A stretch of DNA of 64,000 nt. It comes from Strigamia acuminata. Its lineage: Eukaryota; Arthropoda; Chilopoda; Geophilomorpha; Linotaeniidae. The position numbers and the translations under genes were made by a program. Below, piece by piece: positions 12,754 to 23,840 of the stretch (the first letter of the stretch is position 1; each line of letters begins with the position of its first letter). The notes under the pieces were generated by a model. It had not been told where the DNA came from. It did not search any database and saw nothing but the letters and a program-made list of their open reading frames with translations. Where the stretch lies: NCBI GenBank assembly GCA_949358305.1, contig OX442314.1, positions 63,187,369 through 63,251,368 of the forward strand. The letters run 5' to 3'.

Positions 12754-13230
12754 TAAAGCGATTTCCTGGCCAAAACATCGGTTAGAAAGGAGTTGACGAG
12801 TGTCTAAACAGGTGCGCGACACCGACATGCGTGCGCCATGTTTAATATCACATAAAAGTGTACACGCTTCGAGGCTAACAACTGCACTCGGAAAAATAGG
12901 ATAAATCATTGTTGGATTTCAATGATTTGTCCTTTACATTATAAAATAAAAGCAATGACATTCATAATCGATAACTAAGCAATAATAACAATACAGGACT
13001 CGCTCTTTTGAGCAGACGATGTTATCAGCGCATGCTGCTAAATGGAAACGTTCAACCGCGGTACAGAACCAGCATTAATAAAAATCGAGATCGATTGAAC
13101 GCGACATCGAGACATTAAATAGCAGCACATTCATTACACATATCCGGAAAGTGTGTAATGTAAATATTCACAAACTATACAATATGGCGACAAACAACCA
13201 AACACACAATATTTCCACCACAACTCAATA
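12754..13230 (-). repeat. 3' LTR of inner Copia (left copy)
   Basis: 477 bp and preceded, in element orientation, by a polypurine tract. Contains AATAAA-like signals and the palindromic-looking ATCATTG...CAATGAT. No difference from the right copy was seen. Confidence 0.94.
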
Positions 13231-13243
13231 TATCCCCCTTTGT
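13231..13243 (-). promoter_or_regulatory. Polypurine tract of inner Copia
   Basis: On the minus strand AAAGGGGGATA abuts the start of the 3' LTR, just after the pol stop codon. This is the standard place for plus-strand priming. Confidence 0.8.
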
Positions 13244-13247
13244 TTGG

Positions 13248-16200
13248 TTATTTGCGCCTTACAAATAAATGCTCACACAAGGTGTTAAGTCTGGGCTTGG
13301 GTAACCATTTGGTCATCACATCGGCGACATTCAGGGCCCCTGGAATATGCTTAATAGCAAACGTTCCGCGCTCAAACCAGTCCCTGAGGAAATGAAGCTT
13401 TACGTCGATATGTTTATTCGCCCTATTCTCTATTCGGTTTTTGGCGTATTGTATCGCGGGCATACTGTCCGCGTACACGCATGGGGTGTTCCGATTGATG
13501 CTGAACATGATGTCGGCATCGTAAAGCCTCTCTAGCCATATAATCTCCTTTACGCCATCGACCACGGCCAGAAATTCACTCTCCATGATCGATAACGCAG
13601 TCATTGACTGCTTATGGCAGTTCCACATGATCGGAACGCCACCCAAATAGACTATGTGACCCCCGAAGCTTCTCCTTTTGTCTGCATCGAGGGCAAACGA
13701 CGCGTCGGTATACACAGTTAGATTATCATTTCGGCAATTGGAAAGATTAATCATATAATCCGACGTATTTGCCAGATATCGCAAAATTTGCAATAACATA
13801 CTAATGTGACGCGTCGAATGTTTCTCATTGTATTGTGAGAGGACAATGACCGAGAACAGGATGTCTGGCCTTGTCCTGCTCGCCAAGAACAAGAGACTTC
13901 CCACTAAGTTGCGATAGGGGAAAGTGGAATCAACCCGCTCCTTTTCCGTCACGCCCTGAATAATCGTTCCTGGCGTCCCAGGTACTCTAATCCGAAGGCA
14001 TGAGTCGACCCCATACAACTTACAAAGTTTTTCTATGTATGCCCTTTGATGGATCCTAATTTGGCCCCCAGACCTATCAAAGGCTATGCCTAACAAGAGG
14101 GTCACGGGACCCAAATCAACCGTGTCAAAGGATTCCCTAATCCATCGAACAACGCATTCCTCGACGTAGTCATCCTTGGAGAAGAGAACTATGTCGTCCA
14201 CGTAAAAGATAAGAATTGCGTCGTTGTCTAACGCATAAACACAGTTAAGACCCAACAAGGGCACAAATCCCAGTTGGAGTAGACGGTCGTGGAGGGCTTG
14301 GTACCACATCCGTCCACTCTGATGTAGTCCATATAATGACTTCAACAGCATCCAACACTTATGTTGGTTTTCGGCTGTTCTGTAGCCCTTGGGAATCTCC
14401 ATGAATTGGACCTTATCAAGGTCCCCGTACAAGTACGCGGCCTTGATGTCAAGGTGGACATCTCTCCAACCTTTCAGTATCACCAAGGTACAGAAAAACA
14501 CTATAACGAGGACGAAATTGACTACGGGGGAAAATACCTCCGTAAAGTCAATGCCCGGCCTCTGCTTGAAGCCTTGTGCTACCAAGCGAGCCCGGTAGCG
14601 CGCGACTGCACCCGACTGGTCCCTTTTCATTTTATAAATCCATTTTGATCCCAAAAGCAACTCTCCTTCGGGCTTATCAATTTCTTTATAGACAGTTCGA
14701 TCGTCGAAGATATCTGTCTCTTCTTTCATCGCCTTTTCCCAGTCCCGTTTGTTGGTGTGCCTCATTGCCTCCTCGTAGGTATCAGGCTCTACGGCACAGA
14801 AACCGGCAAAAGGGAGTTCGGGTTCTTCACCCTCTAAGGTTTTGAAGTCAAAAAGATCTGGGTCGTAGTGGTAACCCTCTGCGTCGCACCATCGCGCAAC
14901 GTCAGTCCGACTTCTAAGTTTGTCTTCATTGGGCGAGAAATAAACCACATCAATTTTCCCAGCCGTTGCCCCGGCTTTCCGGACAGACTGGACCCGTCTC
15001 CACTTAGTCATATCCAGCGGCAGCGACAAAGGATCTTTGACCTTCTTTCCCTTTTTGCCCGAACCACGACGAGCTTGTATCGTAGGAGGAAGATCAACCT
15101 CCTCATCGTCGTCAGGATAAACATTGAAGTAATTCTCGCCATCGCCGTTATCCCCCTTCGCCCCACCAATTTCTTCAACTGGATTATCCCCAGCACCAGC
15201 ATCCCCAACCAAGTCACCTTCAACAGTTTCTATCGCAGGCTGTTGTATCGCTTGTTTTACAAGCGGCCTCAATTCAGGTCTGAAAACAGGCTTTGGGGTT
15301 GTGGGTAAAGGAGGCTTCTCCTTCGGAACCGGGGGTTCAACAGGGGGCGGAATAGGAGGTGGTAGTGCCTCTTGCACTTCCTCAACAATTTCAGGGATAG
15401 GGGCAACGGAATCATCATCATCTCCCTCGGTGTCCGAGGAAGAATCCCCAAAATGTTTGAATTGGCCACCCTGCGGTTGCTTGATGGGCTGTTGTAGCCG
15501 TTTGCCAATCTCATACCAATATGAGTCTTCGAAAATTCGGACATGTTTGGACGCAAAAACTTGATTCCGTACAGGATCCCAAACCCTGTAGCCCCTAGTT
15601 GATATTGCGTATCCAATGAGTGCTCCCGCCCAAGCCCTTCCTTCCAGTTTGCCCTTTCTGACCTGGGACGGGATATGTACAAATGTCTTCGACCCAATAC
15701 ACCTGATGTGTCGCAAAGACAATTTCTTGCCGAAAAACACGGTATAGGGCACTTTTCCTCCAAGCCCTTCATGGGGGAATCGGTTCTTTAAGTAAACTAT
15801 GGTCGTCGCTAATTCAGCCCAAAGGGGATAGGGGAAATCATTTTCCAACATTAAAGCTCTGACGCCACCGACAATGGTACGGTTTGCACGTTCTGCAACA
15901 GAATTCATTTCCGGGCTATATGTATTCGTACGAATACATTTCAAACCAATTTTGGATGCATAATCATCCCAATTCCGCGAAATAAATTCTCCTCCATTAT
16001 CAGTTTTAATGCATTTCACTTTCCGTGATGTCGTTCTTTCGACTTCCGTCAACCAACGTTTAAAATGGCCCAAAACTTCCCCTTTGGTCTTCATCGTTAT
16101 GATCCACATATAACGTGAATAATCATCAACCAATATAAAGTAAAAATTAGCCCCACCCAAGGAAGTAGCTTGTGATGCCCCCCAAACATCCATGTGCACT

Positions 16201-18095
16201 AAATCTAATACTCCCTTAGTGGAAATGGTAATTATCGGGGGAAAACTCGCCCTAGTGCTCTTAGCACGGGCACATGCGTCACAAGTGGATAATTCTTTGT
16301 TAGACAAATTGATCCCAAAAACGTCCTCGGATTCGGTTAATTTAATAATGCCTTTAGCATTATGGTGGCCCATTCTGGAATGCCACGTGTCCATACTCTG
16401 GGATATTTCTTTCTTTCTCATTTTGATCCCAGTATCCCCGCTTTTGTTAACTTTCGCAGTCGCATTAGCTTCGGGAACAATAGCAGGAGGTGTCTGAACC
16501 TCATTCACTGTTTTCTGTAAATTAATCGCCGCAGGCGCATTCGCTTTGGTTGGCTCGCTTACTTGCGTACTCAAATTAGATGCGGATTTTCCCATATCCG
16601 GCTTACAGAAACTTTTTAGTAAAGCTGACTTAAAATCTAAAATGGTTAGTAGCGGTTGTACAAATTTTTCATCCTTCACGGATGATTTGATTAAATCGAG
16701 GACAGCAGCTGTATCCTGTTGCGCAGTTAATGCAGCTGTGTTTACAGAATTAACCTCGACCCGGCAGTTGACTTTGTACAGCCTGTCGCTAGTCCGAACT
16801 GCCGAAATCAATGGTTCCTCGATTTTATCTTTGAAAATACTCATCTTCCCATCTTTAACAATTGTGCACAACCCAGCCTCATCGGTGCGCCCGAGCGAAA
16901 TAAGGTTTTTCCGAAAATTCGGTGCGAAGAATACATTCGTCAAAGTTATTTTCCTCGTTCTTTGTCCATAGAGCGAAGTGAGGACGATGTTGCCCACACC
17001 TTCAATCTTCGATTTTCCTTCTCCTTGTAGAACGCTGAAGTTAGACAACGGTTTGAAGTTTGAAAACCAATTCCGGTTGAAGGAAAAGTGGTCGGTCGCT
17101 CCCGTGTCCACGTACCACTGTGAATCGTAGTTTCCGTGCGACACAAGAGATAAGGGCACTGTGGGCTTCTCTTCCGACACCGCAGAATACAAAGTGTAGG
17201 GCTCATCTGTATAGGGGTCCAGTTGTGTGAGATTTGCTCTCTGTGGACCCCCTCTGCCTCGTCCTTTGCCACGGGTGCCTCCACGATTCAATTGGGCTGG
17301 CGAGCCAGCGCTGGCGGGGAAAGTCCCTTGCTGTTTCGGCGGCGATGGGCACTCCCTGGCGAAGTGTCCCGACCCACCGCAAGTAAAACATGTTCCACGC
17401 GAAGTTCCGGGGGAATTTGGGGTTTTTCCACGAGGTTTCCATTTCCCTTTAGTATAGAAAGCGGTAGTATTGTCTGCCAATACAGGTGGGACGCCAAATT
17501 CATTGGTCTGTTCATAAAGGCGATTGTACTCGCCAAGTAAACGTTCTTTAACGTTTTTCGCTGTGAATTCCGTATCCGACCAGTGATACGCGGTCTGTTT
17601 CACAGCCTCGTATTGTGGGGGCAGAAGATCTAAATATTGGAATGCCTGGAATTCATCGGTGACCTCAATTTTAACGTCCTTCAGTTCGACGATTTTGCGG
17701 TCGACCCGCCCGGTGAAAACTAGCATTTCCTCATTATCTCGAAGTTTCATGTTGAGGAATTCACGTCGCAACCGAGCACGACGTGCCCTCGTCGTCGGTT
17801 GATAAGCGTCCTTTAGGGCTTCCCAAACTTTCGCAGCGGTGGGGCAGGCAACAGCTATCACTTGCTGCGGCTCAGCGCAACTCATGCAGATAGTGGACAT
17901 TGCCTTGTCCTCTCGAGCGTTAAACTCTCGCTTCTCTTTTGCAGTGGCTGTTGCAGCCAGTGGTGGCTCAGAGCCACTAACATGTCCCCAAACGCCGTTG
18001 TATTTGAGCAATAACTGGACCTGCACGGACCAGGTGGCATAGTTCGTGCCATCGAGCTTTTTAATATCCTTGTAATCGTCGTGCTTTGAAGCCAT
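13248..18095 (-). CDS. Copia Gag-Pol polyprotein, single uninterrupted frame
   Basis: 1615 codons from ATG at 18095. A frame extending to 18119 begins with GTG, so I prefer the ATG. Order of domains: gag (N-Y-A-T-W near residue 18), CCHC knuckle CFTCGGSGHFAREC near 236, aspartic protease D-T-G-A near 330, GAG-pre-integrase W-H-S-R-M-G-H-H, integrase core with Asp in HMDVWG, Asp in KTDNGGEF and Glu in SVAERANR, then RT with Y-V-D-D in FYVDDIVLF, then RNase H (YTDASFA, ESEF, YADS). All key catalytic residues I looked for are present and no stop or shift was found. The segment before RT is Pro- and Asp/Glu-rich. The element is potentially autonomous, and whether it is active is unknown. Confidence 0.95.
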   Translation of the reverse strand: MASKHDDYKDIKKLDGTNYATWSVQVQLLLKYNGVWGHVSGSEPPLAATATAKEKREFNAREDKAMSTICMSCAEPQQVIAVACPTAAKVWEALKDAYQPTTRARRARLRREFLNMKLRDNEEMLVFTGRVDRKIVELKDVKIEVTDEFQAFQYLDLLPPQYEAVKQTAYHWSDTEFTAKNVKERLLGEYNRLYEQTNEFGVPPVLADNTTAFYTKGKWKPRGKTPNSPGTSRGTCFTCGGSGHFARECPSPPKQQGTFPASAGSPAQLNRGGTRGKGRGRGGPQRANLTQLDPYTDEPYTLYSAVSEEKPTVPLSLVSHGNYDSQWYVDTGATDHFSFNRNWFSNFKPLSNFSVLQGEGKSKIEGVGNIVLTSLYGQRTRKITLTNVFFAPNFRKNLISLGRTDEAGLCTIVKDGKMSIFKDKIEEPLISAVRTSDRLYKVNCRVEVNSVNTAALTAQQDTAAVLDLIKSSVKDEKFVQPLLTILDFKSALLKSFCKPDMGKSASNLSTQVSEPTKANAPAAINLQKTVNEVQTPPAIVPEANATAKVNKSGDTGIKMRKKEISQSMDTWHSRMGHHNAKGIIKLTESEDVFGINLSNKELSTCDACARAKSTRASFPPIITISTKGVLDLVHMDVWGASQATSLGGANFYFILVDDYSRYMWIITMKTKGEVLGHFKRWLTEVERTTSRKVKCIKTDNGGEFISRNWDDYASKIGLKCIRTNTYSPEMNSVAERANRTIVGGVRALMLENDFPYPLWAELATTIVYLKNRFPHEGLGGKVPYTVFFGKKLSLRHIRCIGSKTFVHIPSQVRKGKLEGRAWAGALIGYAISTRGYRVWDPVRNQVFASKHVRIFEDSYWYEIGKRLQQPIKQPQGGQFKHFGDSSSDTEGDDDDSVAPIPEIVEEVQEALPPPIPPPVEPPVPKEKPPLPTTPKPVFRPELRPLVKQAIQQPAIETVEGDLVGDAGAGDNPVEEIGGAKGDNGDGENYFNVYPDDDEEVDLPPTIQARRGSGKKGKKVKDPLSLPLDMTKWRRVQSVRKAGATAGKIDVVYFSPNEDKLRSRTDVARWCDAEGYHYDPDLFDFKTLEGEEPELPFAGFCAVEPDTYEEAMRHTNKRDWEKAMKEETDIFDDRTVYKEIDKPEGELLLGSKWIYKMKRDQSGAVARYRARLVAQGFKQRPGIDFTEVFSPVVNFVLVIVFFCTLVILKGWRDVHLDIKAAYLYGDLDKVQFMEIPKGYRTAENQHKCWMLLKSLYGLHQSGRMWYQALHDRLLQLGFVPLLGLNCVYALDNDAILIFYVDDIVLFSKDDYVEECVVRWIRESFDTVDLGPVTLLLGIAFDRSGGQIRIHQRAYIEKLCKLYGVDSCLRIRVPGTPGTIIQGVTEKERVDSTFPYRNLVGSLLFLASRTRPDILFSVIVLSQYNEKHSTRHISMLLQILRYLANTSDYMINLSNCRNDNLTVYTDASFALDADKRRSFGGHIVYLGGVPIMWNCHKQSMTALSIMESEFLAVVDGVKEIIWLERLYDADIMFSINRNTPCVYADSMPAIQYAKNRIENRANKHIDVKLHFLRDWFERGTFAIKHIPGALNVADVMTKWLPKPRLNTLCEHLFVRRK

Positions 18096-19283
18096 CACGA
18101 CGACACCAGGAAAATGCACAATAATAATTGGTTATGCACAGAGAGAACACAATTTCGGAATTTATTCCGCACACACACTTCACAGGAGCACTTAATCACA
18201 CAATGCACAATTGTCTCTAGTCCCAAAAACCAAAAAGGAAGGCGAAAATACAGTTTCAACCCGGGGAATCTCAATAAGTGAGATTGGAAAACCTTGACTG
18301 GCAATCCACCAACTCTTCCGTCCGACCTCCTGGGGTCGCGGGATGGTTGGGGGCCCTGGATAAGCCCAGCCAAGAATACAGTGCTACGTGCCCGACTGGA
18401 CGTAGGGTAGCACCGAATCTAACAAGGGACCAACAACAAAAACTTAAAACTATACAGAGTTTCACGAAAGTATGCAAATAAATCAAAACAGTCTAGATGT
18501 GAAGTTGGCCAATTACGGGATCCTTGCGCCGTAATCGGTTCCCACGGTGTGTTCAACGTCGGCTTCACGTGTCGAATTAACTCACACGCACGCCGGGGTG
18601 CTAATGTGAGGAGAAACCCTCTCAACTGGTGCACCCTGCGTGCAAAACCAGGGTTTCCTCTTGAAATCGTCGTTGCGCACGTCCGCGCCTTCGTAATTCC
18701 ACGTCGGGTGTAAATCACGGCTCTTCGTGCTAAATATGGCTGTGTACGTGGACTTACACGTAAACACAGCTCCAAAACGAATATTCACCGTCGATGGCGA
18801 TGAAAAACGATCAAAATGGTCGCCACAGAACAAATCTTCGTCCTCGACGATCCTACGACAAATATCGGTCGTTTTGCGTCGAAACTCCGTCGTGTCGACG
18901 TGAATGGGCGTCGTCTCGCTGGCAATACTGATTGCCTCGGCAAAATAACGTCGTGTTGGCGTGTATCGGTTCAGATGCACGTCTGGGCTGCGATTCGCTT
19001 CACGGCCGAATCCAAAATGGCCGCCGCAGGAGAATTTCACAACGACGTCGGAAAAAGTGCTTATTTCGCACAGAAAAATTTCGAAATAAAGCTGCTTACA
19101 CACTAAAATGTCCGTAGTAATGTCCGCACACGTTGCCGATCGTTTCCAATCGATTTGGCGAAGAAAATCCGTCTGCGTCGGTCGGTTCGCGTTTGCGGCG
19201 AAGTCGGGCGACGTCTTGGCTTCGTCTCGCGTCCAAAAAGGTCGGAAATCCTTTACAAACTGGTCAGGCCGTCGAGAACCACC
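18096..19283 (-). other. Untranslated leader of inner Copia
   Basis: About 1.2 kb between PBS and gag ATG, unusually long for Copia. Frames of up to 244 codons on the minus strand here have no recognisable domain and contain many CG dinucleotides. I see no second gene that I can support. Confidence 0.5.
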
Positions 19284-19294
19284 CTCTGCTACCA
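19284..19294 (-). promoter_or_regulatory. Primer binding site matching the 3' end of initiator-Met tRNA
   Basis: On the minus strand TGGTAGCAGAG lies 2 nt inside the 5' LTR. It is complementary to the CCA-ending acceptor stem of initiator-Met tRNA. This is the classic mode, unlike the half-tRNA site of the outer element. Confidence 0.75.
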
Positions 19295-19296
19295 TA

Positions 19297-19773
19297 TAAA
19301 GCGATTTCCTGGCCAAAACATCGGTTAGAAAGGAGTTGACGAGTGTCTAAACAGGTGCGCGACACCGACATGCGTGCGCCATGTTTAATATCACATAAAA
19401 GTGTACACGCTTCGAGGCTAACAACTGCACTCGGAAAAATAGGATAAATCATTGTTGGATTTCAATGATTTGTCCTTTACATTATAAAATAAAAGCAATG
19501 ACATTCATAATCGATAACTAAGCAATAATAACAATACAGGACTCGCTCTTTTGAGCAGACGATGTTATCAGCGCATGCTGCTAAATGGAAACGTTCAACC
19601 GCGGTACAGAACCAGCATTAATAAAAATCGAGATCGATTGAACGCGACATCGAGACATTAAATAGCAGCACATTCATTACACATATCCGGAAAGTGTGTA
19701 ATGTAAATATTCACAAACTATACAATATGGCGACAAACAACCAAACACACAATATTTCCACCACAACTCAATA
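19297..19773 (-). repeat. 5' LTR of inner Copia (right copy)
   Basis: 477 bp, ending at the duplicated AAAAC at 19774. Same sequence as the left copy as far as I can read. Confidence 0.94.
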
Positions 19774-22700
19774 AAAACGTGGAGAACCACTTAAAAGAAT
19801 TCTTCGAGCTGGTGGATAAGCTACTAGACATGAATTTCAAGATGCCCGAAGACTTCACAACGATCTTACTGCTACTAAGCCTGCCGAACTCTTACGACAA
19901 CTTCAGATGCGCAATAGAATCGCAAGATAAATTGCCCTCGCTGGAAGTTTTGGAGGGAAAGATCAAAGACGAGTCAATCGCCCGCGGAAAGGGGAAAGAA
20001 GACGTATCGGACGCCATGATGGCCAGAAAAACGTTCCAAAAACGTAAGCAACCAAAGAAATACGGCGACGAAAATTCGAATTCGACCGAGAAGCCAGCTT
20101 TCAAATACAAGTGTCACGGTTGCGGAAAAATTGGCCACAAAATCGCCGATTGCCGAAGTAAAAGCAAGAAGGAAAGCGCATCAAGAGCCGAGAAATCCAA
20201 GTACGAATTATTTTTCTGCGAGCAAATCGAGACAGCACTGATAAGCGAGACGCCACGACCGAAAAATTGGTGTTTGGACAGCGGCGCCAGCTCCCACATG
20301 TGCTCGAACGATTCAACATTTTCGACGATCGAATTCCTGAAAAACCAAAAACTGAATTTGGCCAGCAAAGCGAGTACAAAAATCGACGGAAAAGGAACCG
20401 CGAAAATTGTCGTCAACACCGGGAACGGAAATGTGAAGCTGGATTTGGCGGAAACTCTTTTGGTACGAGATTTACGAACGAATTTGATGTCGGTCGGGAA
20501 GATCACAGAACGGGGACACAAGGTGATTTTCGACGATAAATCAGCAGAAGTAATAAACCCGAAGGGAGAAATCGTATTCACCGCCGAAAAAAGGAACGGA
20601 TTGTATTACATCGTCGACGAGACCGAGGATGCTGCGACTGCAGCGGAAATCGAAGTCGGAACCGGATCAAAACCTGCAAAACCCGCAAGTACGAAAATAC
20701 AAGAATGGCACAAAAGACTTGGGCACCTGAACGAGTCAAGTCTGAAAATACTAAACGAAAAGGCGGACGGAATGAATTTGGAAAAGGACGCCAAGCTGCC
20801 AACTTGTGAAACTTGCATCGAGGGGAAGCACGCAAGTACGAAATTTCCTGACTCCACGTCAAAAAGCGAAAAACTGCTGGAACTTGTACACTCGGACGTT
20901 TGCGGACCAATGCCAACAAAGTCCATGAACGGATCAAGATACTTCGTGACCTTCACTGACGACAAATCGAGGTGGTGCAAGGTGTATTTTCTGAAGCACA
21001 AAAGCGAAGTTTTCGAGGCATTCAAGTCATTTAAAACGTTTTGCGAGAGGGAAACTGGTTGCGCACTCAAAGTTTTACGATCGGACAACGGGAGAGAATA
21101 TGTAAATAAGAAATTCGACGCATATTTACAAGAAAACGGCATAAAGCGCCAAACCAGCGTCGAACGAACCCCGGAACAAAATGGCGTATCTGAAAGAATG
21201 AACAGAACTTTAATCGAGATGGCACGATGCATGTTACTGCAAGCAAAATTGCCCAACACATACTGGGCGGAAGCAATCAACACTGCGTGCCACATCCGAA
21301 ATAAATGCCCGACTAGAAGTTTGGAAAATGAAATACCGCATCAAGTCTGGACCGGAAGAAAACCAAATGTTGACTATTTTCGAGTTTTCGGGAGCAGAGT
21401 TTTTGCGTTGGACAAGAAACCAAACAAGGGGAAGTTCGAACCGAAGTCAAAAGAATGTATTCTCATCGGATATTGGGGCGTATCGTTTATGGTCGAAAAG
21501 CGAAAATAAGATTATAAAAAGTCGAGACGTGAAATTTGTCGAAAAATCAAAAAATGAGACGAATGAAGAATGTGGAGAAGACGATAATAATAATTTTAAT
21601 AATGATTTCACCGATTCCAGAACAGATCCAGACGAAAACAGAACCGAAAATTCCGAAGATGAAATAGAGAACGCAAACGAGAACGAACCCAACAATGCAG
21701 CCGAGCCCGACAATGAGAACGAGAGAGAGACGCAACACGAAGAAGCCGAACCTCGTCAAAATGAAAACACGAAAACGATTCCACGACGATCCGCTAGAAC
21801 ACCAAAACCTTATCCAAACCAAAATGGGGACCCACCCAGAAAGAAATATACAAGAAAGAATCTGACAACAACTAATGAAGTCTTAGACGAAATTGCACAG
21901 ATAGCAATTCTCGACGATCCAACAACAGCGGCCGAAGCTTTGAATGGAAATGACCCACAAGAATGGATGAAAGCGATGAAGGACGAATACGACGCTTTAA
22001 TTGAAAACGAAACGTGGGAGGAGTGCGACCGACCGAAAAATAGAAACGTAATCGGATGTAGATGGGTCCTCCGCACAAAATTTGAAGCAGACGGGTCAAT
22101 CGAACGCAGAAAGGCCCGACTGGTCGCCAAAGGATATGCACAGCAGCCAGGCATCGACTACTTTGAAACCTACGCGCCCGTCGCACGACCGGGATCAATT
22201 CGAATGATGATGGCAATCGCAGCCGAGTTGGGATTGACCGTACACCAAATGGACGCGATAACGGCATATTTGAACGGCGAAATCGAAGAGGAAATTTTTA
22301 TGGAATTCCCCGAATATTTGGAATTTATTGCTGGAATAAAAATCAAGAAAGGAAAAGTCTGCCGGATGAAAAAGGCGTTATACGGATTGAAGCAGTCGGG
22401 TCGCCAGTGGTACAAAAAACTGGACGAGAAGTTGCAAAAGCACGGACTGAAGCCAACAAATGCAGACCCATGCGTGTATTACCAAACGAATGAAGAAGTC
22501 ATCACGCTCGTCGCAATCTACGTGGATGATTTTATCATCGCAACGAACTGCAAAAGAAACCTGGAGAAAATAAAATCGAACCTGAAGAGCGAGTTCAAAA
22601 TGAAGGATTTAGGACAAATTCACTACTGCTTGGGAATCGAGTTTAAACAGGACGACAAGACGAAATCAATCACGATGGCGCAGAAAAAATACGTTAAGGA

Positions 22701-23502
22701 CATACTGAATCGTTTCGGAATGCAAGACTGCTCGAAAAACACAACTCCACTCGACGCAAATCAGAAATTGCAGAAAAACAAGAAAAAGGAGGATGGGACC
22801 GACGAAGAGCTACTGGATCCAGAGAAGTTCCCGTACCAAAGTTTAATCGGATCACTCATGTACCTCGCCGTTTGCACTCGACCCGATATTTCCTACACCG
22901 TCAGCGCATTAAGTCAATATAATACGTGCTTCACCGGAACTCATTGGACAGCAGCAAAACGCGTCCTAAGATATTTGAAGCACTCATCGAATCTCGGGCT
23001 AAAATTCGAAAAGACCGGAAAAGACTTAGTCGGCTACACGGATGCAGATTGGGGAGCAAACTTGGACGACCGTCGCTCGTACACCGGCTACTGCTTTAAA
23101 CTCGCGAACGCGACAATATGCTGGGAAGCAAGAAAGCAGAAGACCGTCGCAACCTCGTCGACCGAAGCAGAATATATGGCGTTGGCCGACGCGTCAAAAG
23201 AAGCAATCTACTTGCGAAACTTCCTAGACGAAATTAAATACATCAACAAGAAGAAGAAAACGACCCTCATTTATAGCGACAATCAGGGGGCACACAAATT
23301 GGTGCGAAACCCAATTTTCCATTCCAGGACCAAGCACATCGACATTCGCCACCATTTCGTTCGAGAAACATGTGAGCGGGGAGATATCGACATAGAATTC
23401 CTGGAGAGTGAGAAGATGGTCGCCGATGTGTTGACCAAGGGGCTTTTTAAGCCAAAACACGAAGAATTGATCGCCCAATTTGGATTGAAGGAAATTGTTT
23501 AA
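19774..23502 (+). pseudogene. Gag C-terminus and Pol of outer Copia, frameshifted in the connection region
   Basis: First part 19774-21509: gag C-terminus, CCHC CHGCGKIGHKIADC, protease D-S-G-A-S-S-H-M, GAG-pre-integrase W-H-K-R-L-G-H-L, integrase core with Asp in VHSDVCGP, Asp in RSDNGREY and Glu in GVSERMNR. The integrase C-terminal conserved K-C-x-x-I-G-Y region is reached at ~21470. There the frame shifts by one base, and a stop follows at 21507-21509. Second part, in the next frame, runs to 23502: acidic Asn/Glu/Asp-rich linker, RT with ARLVAKGYAQQPGIDY and Y-V-D-D, then RNase H (YTDADW, STEAEY, YSDNQ, TKHIDIRHHFVRE). Apart from the shift, the domains look well preserved. Confidence 0.93.
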
Positions 23503-23615
23503 GAAATATCGTTTTTAATATTTGAATTGTTTGTGAATGAATACTTTAATGTTTAAATGTCTAAATTGCTTAAGAAAAATGTTTTGAATTTTGAAATGTA
23601 GGAATATTGCCATTC

Positions 23616-23623
23616 AGGGGAAG
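23616..23623 (+). promoter_or_regulatory. Polypurine tract of outer Copia
   Basis: AGGGGAAG directly precedes the TG of the 3' LTR. Confidence 0.8.
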
Positions 23624-23840
23624 TGTTGTTTTATTGAATGTTATATTCCTGTCCGCCAGGTGTCTTTACCACCTGTGCACCTGTATTTGGCACTGACCAA
23701 TCAGTGCCCTGTTTTGTATTTAGTGCTCCGCGCACTTTTAAAACATCTGTTTTAGATTAAAACCATCACTGTTAATATTTCACCTAACAAGCCACGCGTC
23801 TCCATTTTTATGCCTCCAACATATTAGAACCAAAACTACA
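23624..23840 (+). repeat. 3' LTR of outer Copia
   Basis: 217 bp, TGTTG...ACTACA, followed by the duplicated CATAT and then the resumed satellite. Confidence 0.95.

Larger units (their letters stand above)
12754..19773 (-). mobile_element. Inner Copia LTR retrotransposon, intact-looking, minus strand
   Basis: 7.0-kb element with 477-bp LTRs at 12754-13230 and 19297-19773 that look identical by eye. AAAAC is duplicated at 12749-12753 and 19774-19778. In its own orientation the LTR begins TATTGAG and ends GCTTTA, so the termini are TA...TA, not TG...CA. It carries one uninterrupted gag-pol frame, a PBS and a PPT. About 1.2 kb of leader separates the 5' LTR from the gag start. It is the youngest insertion in the stack. 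Confidence 0.96.
12035..23840 (+). mobile_element. Outer Copia LTR retrotransposon, interrupted by a second Copia
   Basis: 217-bp LTRs at 12035-12251 and 23624-23840 look identical by eye, start TGTTG and end ACTACA. CATAT is duplicated at 12030-12034 and 23841-23845, so the element inserted into the satellite. Gag, protease, integrase, RT and RNase H are present in Copia order. The coding region is broken twice: by the inner element at 12754-19773 and by a frameshift near 21470. Without the inner element it is about 4.8 kb. LTR identity argues for a recent insertion, and nesting makes it older than the inner copy. Confidence 0.96.

Noticed and set aside
18582-19316. 244-codon minus-strand frame in the inner Copia leader as a second gene
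   Set aside because: No ATG-led conserved domain, overlaps the LTR/PBS region, and composition alone does not support coding.
21328-21486. Plus-strand ATG at 21328 as the start of a separate Pol protein
   Set aside because: The first ~50 codons are out of frame with the integrase. The frame is only meaningful after the frameshift near 21470.
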